Part shown: piece after piece, positions 14,695-17,712 of the stretch
Position numbering within the stretch: the first letter of the stretch is position 1
Layout: every line of letters starts with the position of its first letter
Assembly: GCA_910588925.1 (NCBI GenBank)
Contig: CAJURV010000044.1
Span: forward strand, 1 to 17,712
Source: an uncultured Rikenellaceae bacterium
GTDB taxonomy: Bacteria > Bacteroidota > Bacteroidia > Bacteroidales > Rikenellaceae
Direction: 5' to 3'
Length of the DNA stretch: 17,712 nt
Notes under the pieces: generated by a model
Seen by the model: only the letters and a program-made list of their open reading frames with translations
Told to the model about the DNA's origin: nothing
Databases searched by the model: none
Position numbers and translations under genes: made by a program

Positions 14695-15698
14695 CACAGT
14701 ATAATTATCTCGGGCTTAAGGTCGATACCGAATTTATTCCTCACATCGGCCGTTATCCTCCCGGCCAACTCCACTACCTGCTCTCCGTCGGCCGAACCGT
14801 AATTTACAAGTACGAGCGCCTGTTTGTCGTAGACACCGGCATCGCCGCACCTGTAACCTTTCCATCCGGCTGTGTCAATGAGCCATCCGGCCGGTATCTT
14901 GACCCCCCCGTCCACATCGTAACGAGGCATAGACGGATAACGCACCGATAGACCGTCGGCCAAAGCTACGTCTACAACCGGGTTCTTAAAGAAGCTCCCG
15001 CCACTGCCTATCTCTTTAGGGTCCGGCAACTTAGATGCGCGCACCCGTTTTATCACACTACGCACCGACGAGGCCGTAGGCTCGCCCTCCGCCTCGACAC
15101 GGGCTTTAAGATCGGCATATCCCAGCAATGGCACGAACGTTTCGTAGAGACGGTATGTTACGGCCGTCACTATAAGCTCGCGACGGCGTTTGAAGACACT
15201 GTCGCGATAACCGAACTCACACTCGTCGCCCCTCATAGTGAAGCACTCGTCTTCAAAAGGATTATACACCTCCACGCTCTCGATGAAATCCTTGGCCTCC
15301 GCTCCGTAAGCGCCTATGTTCTGCACGGCCGAAGCACCGGCGGTACCCGGAATGGCCGAGAGGTTCTCTAACCCGAACCACCCGTTATCGACGCACATAC
15401 CCACGAGATCGTCCCAATCGAAACCGGCGTCCGCACGCACATACACGACACCGTCGCCTTCGCGTCGCACGCCAAAGCCGTTTTTATCGTAGACCGGATG
15501 CAGGAGCGTGCCGCGGTAATCCCCGCGAAATAGTATATTGCTTCCGCCTCCTATCACATAATAGCCCTCGGAGACGGGATGCGATGCGAAATAGTCACGC
15601 AGATCGCCGAGCCCGTCATATTCCACCAAACGTTCCGCCGAAGCCTCGACGCCGAACGTGGTATAACCTCTCATATCCGCATTATCGCGAATTATCAT
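14694..15698 (-). CDS. murB: UDP-N-acetylmuramate dehydrogenase MurB
   Basis: MurB is the flavoenzyme that reduces UDP-GlcNAc-enolpyruvate to UDP-MurNAc with NADPH in the cytosol, the second committed step of peptidoglycan synthesis. The 334-residue protein fits the longer, Escherichia coli-like type I. FAD binding is shown by VIGGGSNILF (around 48-57) and SAIPGTAGASAVQNIGAYG. Arg165 lies in GYRDSVFK. The proton-donating Ser235 is in GSGGSFFKNP, and the acid Glu330 sits five residues from the C-terminus in KPEIIIL. Its TGA overlaps the tilS start. A -7 box on the minus strand lies at 15732-15725, with DUF4301 divergent upstream. Confidence 0.96.
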   Translation of the reverse strand: MIIRDNADMRGYTTFGVEASAERLVEYDGLGDLRDYFASHPVSEGYYVIGGGSNILFRGDYRGTLLHPVYDKNGFGVRREGDGVVYVRADAGFDWDDLVGMCVDNGWFGLENLSAIPGTAGASAVQNIGAYGAEAKDFIESVEVYNPFEDECFTMRGDECEFGYRDSVFKRRRELIVTAVTYRLYETFVPLLGYADLKARVEAEGEPTASSVRSVIKRVRASKLPDPKEIGSGGSFFKNPVVDVALADGLSVRYPSMPRYDVDGGVKIPAGWLIDTAGWKGYRCGDAGVYDKQALVLVNYGSADGEQVVELAGRITADVRNKFGIDLKPEIIIL

Positions 15699-15724
15699 AC
15701 CTCGATTTATTTTTAATAGTCAAG

Positions 15725-15732
15725 CAAAGATA
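15725..15732 (-). promoter_or_regulatory. -7 box for murB
   Basis: On the minus strand TATCTTTG matches the Bacteroidetes -7 consensus exactly, 26 bases before the murB ATG at 15698. The nearest TTTG upstream (15761-15758) is 25 bases away, longer than the usual 19-21, so the -33 part is unclear. Confidence 0.55.
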
Positions 15733-15747
15733 ATCGAAAAAAATTAC

Positions 15748-15755
15748 TATCTTTA
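15748..15755 (+). promoter_or_regulatory. -7 box for the DUF4301 gene
   Basis: TATCTTTA matches TAnnTTTG in all but the last base and lies 29 bases before the ATG at 15785. It is a mirror image of the murB -7 box, from which it is separated by 15 bases, so the two promoters overlap back to back. No good -33 TTTG is seen. Confidence 0.4.
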
Positions 15756-15784
15756 CGCAAACGACAACAAAAACCCATACGCGT

Positions 15785-17248
15785 ATGTTTTCCGAACACG
15801 ACCTCGAACAAATGAAGAGAAAAGGCATCGGCGAAGAGACCGTCCGTGGCCAGATAGAAAATTTCAAACGAGGATTTCCGTTCCTTCCTATCGACCGTCC
15901 TGTAACGGTAGGCGACGGCATATTACGTCTCGACCCCAATCGCATAGCCACATTGTGTTGTTGTTACGAAAGCATGACGCGCGGCAAGAGCATTGTTAAA
16001 TTCGTACCGGCCAGCGGAGCTGCCACCCGCATGTTCAAAGACCTGTACGAATACATAGAGGGCAGGCCCAACGCCGCCGCAGAGCGGGTGTGCGACAACA
16101 TCGCCGACATGGCATTCTATGACGATCTATGCAAAACGGGCGTAGACATGACCGACCGCAAAGCCGTAGCGGAAGCCATAGTCGACGACAAAGGGCTAGG
16201 TTACGGCAAGTTACCAAAAGGATTACTACTCTTTCACCGCTACGACGACGGTGTCGCCACCCCATTCGAGGAACACTTGGTGGAGGGGGCTTTATACGCC
16301 CGTAGCGGAGACCGTGTCTCGATACACTTCACCGTATCGCCCGAACACCGCGCCGAATTCGAGAAGCTGGCCGCCCGCGTGGTTCCCGGATATCAGAAGC
16401 TATACGGCGTGACATACGACATCAGCTACTCCGAGCAGATGCCATCCACCGACACGATAGCCGTAAACGAAGATTTCACACCTTTCCGTCAGAACGACGG
16501 CTCATTAGTATTCCGTCCCGCCGGCCACGGAGCCCTCATAGCCAATCTCGACAAGCTCGCATCCGACATAATATTCATAAAGACGGTAGACAACGTCACC
16601 CACCGCTCACTTATAGACGACACGGTAAAATACAAGAAGCTGCTCGCCGCGTTGCTCATAGAGTTACAAGACAAGACATTCGCCCTATTGCGTCGGTTCG
16701 ATGCCGGATGCGATCACGAGCTTATTGAAGAGACGACACGATTCGTAGAGAAGAAATTGATGCACACGCTTCCCGACTCGTTCTCATCGCTCGACGACGG
16801 GCAGAAGTGCGCCGCCCTACGAGCCATCCTCAACCGCCCCATACGGGTATGCGGCATGGTACGCAACGAGGGCGAACCCGGCGGAGGACCGTTCTGGGTA
16901 CGAGGCGCGGACGGCTCATGTTCGCTACAGATAGCCGAATCGTCGCAGATATCCCCACAGGATAAGCCGCTGATGCACAAATCGACCCACTTCAACCCCG
17001 TCGACTTGGTATGCGGCATAAAAGACTACAAAGGGGACAAATTCGATCTTGGCAAATTCGTCGACCCCCAAACCGGCTTCATATCAAAGAAGTCGAAAGA
17101 GGGCCGCGACCTGCTCGCCCAAGAGCTACCCGGCCTCTGGAACGGAGCCATGGCCGACTGGACAACCGTATTCGTCGAAGTCCCCATCAGTACGTTCAAC
17201 CCCGTCAAGACAGTAACGGACCTGTTGCGGCCGACGCATCAACAATAA
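15785..17248 (+). CDS. DUF4301 family protein, nucleotidyltransferase-like
   Basis: This 487-residue protein, probably soluble, belongs to the Bacteroidetes DUF4301 family, recognised from its start (ISEEHD-like, here MFSEHDLEQMKRKGIG) and overall layout. No function is established that I know of. Three motifs recall NDP-sugar pyrophosphorylases. The first is VPASGAATRMFKDL (74-87), like the G-x-G-T-R-M nucleotide loop. The second is PKGLLLFHRY (144-153), like the PK-L substrate motif. The third is TPFEEHLVEG (159-168), like the P-x-E motif. A nucleotidyltransferase fold is my inference. There are no signal peptide or membrane helices. It is divergent from murB. Its last four codons and stop fall within the 69-bp palindrome at 17233-17301. 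Confidence 0.8.
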   Translation: MFSEHDLEQMKRKGIGEETVRGQIENFKRGFPFLPIDRPVTVGDGILRLDPNRIATLCCCYESMTRGKSIVKFVPASGAATRMFKDLYEYIEGRPNAAAERVCDNIADMAFYDDLCKTGVDMTDRKAVAEAIVDDKGLGYGKLPKGLLLFHRYDDGVATPFEEHLVEGALYARSGDRVSIHFTVSPEHRAEFEKLAARVVPGYQKLYGVTYDISYSEQMPSTDTIAVNEDFTPFRQNDGSLVFRPAGHGALIANLDKLASDIIFIKTVDNVTHRSLIDDTVKYKKLLAALLIELQDKTFALLRRFDAGCDHELIEETTRFVEKKLMHTLPDSFSSLDDGQKCAALRAILNRPIRVCGMVRNEGEPGGGPFWVRGADGSCSLQIAESSQISPQDKPLMHKSTHFNPVDLVCGIKDYKGDKFDLGKFVDPQTGFISKKSKEGRDLLAQELPGLWNGAMADWTTVFVEVPISTFNPVKTVTDLLRPTHQQ

Positions 17249-17301
17249 ATGAATCGGGATGAGAAAATTTCTCATCCCGATTCATTTATTGTTGATGCGT
17301 C
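17233..17301. terminator. 69-bp perfect palindrome overlapping the end of DUF4301
   Basis: The arms are 34 bases each with a single central base. The core stem is CGGGATGAG / CTCATCCCG around GAAAATTTC, flanked by ATTCATTTATTGTTG on one side and its complement on the other. The T-rich flank after the core gives a terminator shape in both directions. The stop codon TAA (17246-17248) is inside the left arm. Such long perfect arms with almost no loop are unusual for a terminator. Confidence 0.8.
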
Positions 17302-17337
17302 ATAGATAGCCTTGTTCATGACACGAAGCGAAACTGA

Positions 17338-17712
17338 AACTTGCGCTTCGTTAGAAGTGCAAGTAAATCAGACATAATTCTGCTTGCGAGACGATAAGAT
17401 ACTATAAGACGCACTGAAAGTATGCGCATTAGTCAAGCCCACCCATGCGGCACGAGGTGCCGCTCCCAAAACAACGACAAGTAATTAACCGGACAGAGGT
17501 TGGGAAAGCCGCCGGCGAGCAAATCCCATCACTCCACACCCAAAGAAATGCGCATTAACCGCAAGTCGCAGGCATGCTAGCCCTCGTACACAACTAAAGG
17601 TCGCAGGGCGCCGAAGTTTTTTAGACCTCAAAAATCGTCGATCGCGGTCGTGTGCCTCGGAGCGTACTCGATGTACGTGAGGATGGCTCACGAACGGGAT
17701 CGGCGATTTTTG
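17338..17712 (-). repeat. Right, inverted copy of the ~377-bp repeat
   Basis: The reverse complement of this stretch matches 147-523. Corresponding parts are the palindromes ATGCGCAT at 17422-17429 and 17548-17555, the GCGGCAC/GTGCCGC hairpin at 17447-17463, the conserved core 17447-17501 (one difference in 55 from 359-413) and the long hairpin at 17629-17712. A plus-strand frame starting at ATG 17549 meets a TAG within a dozen codons, whereas the left copy reads through, which supports a non-coding nature. The copy is cut by the window edge exactly at the outer end of the hairpin. No gene is seen in 17302-17712. Confidence 0.85.
17629..17712. repeat. 84-bp imperfect hairpin at the outer end of the right repeat
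   Basis: It begins CAAAAATCGTCGATC and ends GATCGGCGATTTTTG and is the counterpart of 147-231. One single-base indel and a few substitutions separate the copies, and most changes are in one arm. Confidence 0.75.

Overview
This window looks like a chromosomal segment of a member of the Bacteroidales. The evidence is the Bacteroidetes-type -7 promoter boxes (TAnnTTTG), Bacteroidetes-restricted families (DUF4301, a DUF5106/thioredoxin-like lipoprotein, Bacteroidetes LptE), very little Shine-Dalgarno signal before starts, and the gene order sigma54 regulator - lptE - TPR protein - secG. Isoleucine is written mostly as ATA. Dispersed repeats of this style suggest a gut lineage such as Rikenellaceae or a relative, but I cannot fix the genus from sequence reading alone.

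Layout: positions 1-803 hold a roughly 377-bp non-coding repeat, a small hairpin and what looks like a frameshifted Cys-rich mini-gene on the minus strand. A plus-strand pair follows (MATE transporter, 17-bp overlap, aminotransferase), closed by a bidirectional terminator at 3395-3433. From 3464 to 15698 every gene lies on the minus strand. Read in transcription order, right to left, they are murB-tilS (overlapping), a triple promoter-like repeat array, sigma54 activator-lptE-TPR-secG (overlapping or tightly spaced), pepT, a thioredoxin-like lipoprotein, a small transaldolase, era, a C_GCAxxG_C_C protein overlapping an MgtC/SapB protein, and a UDG-superfamily glycosylase. DUF4301 is divergent from murB on the plus strand and ends in a 69-bp perfect palindrome. 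The right edge holds a second, inverted copy of the left-end repeat.

Most genes are housekeeping: cell-wall precursor synthesis (MurB), tRNA modification (TilS), LPS export (LptE), protein secretion (SecG), ribosome assembly (Era), carbon metabolism (transaldolase), peptide turnover (PepT) and DNA repair (glycosylase). I see no phage, insertion sequence with transposase, CRISPR array, tRNA, rRNA or defence island.

The unusual material is non-coding. It comprises (1) the inverted repeat pair bracketing about 16.8 kb, each copy with an 84-85 bp imperfect hairpin, paired ATGCGCAT palindromes and a near-invariant 55-bp core; (2) a 73-74 bp repeat family whose three tandem copies each carry a complete TTTG-N21-TATCTTTG promoter pattern pointing at the sigma54-type regulator gene, with related units upstream of two other genes; and (3) the broken Cys-rich gene next to the left repeat.
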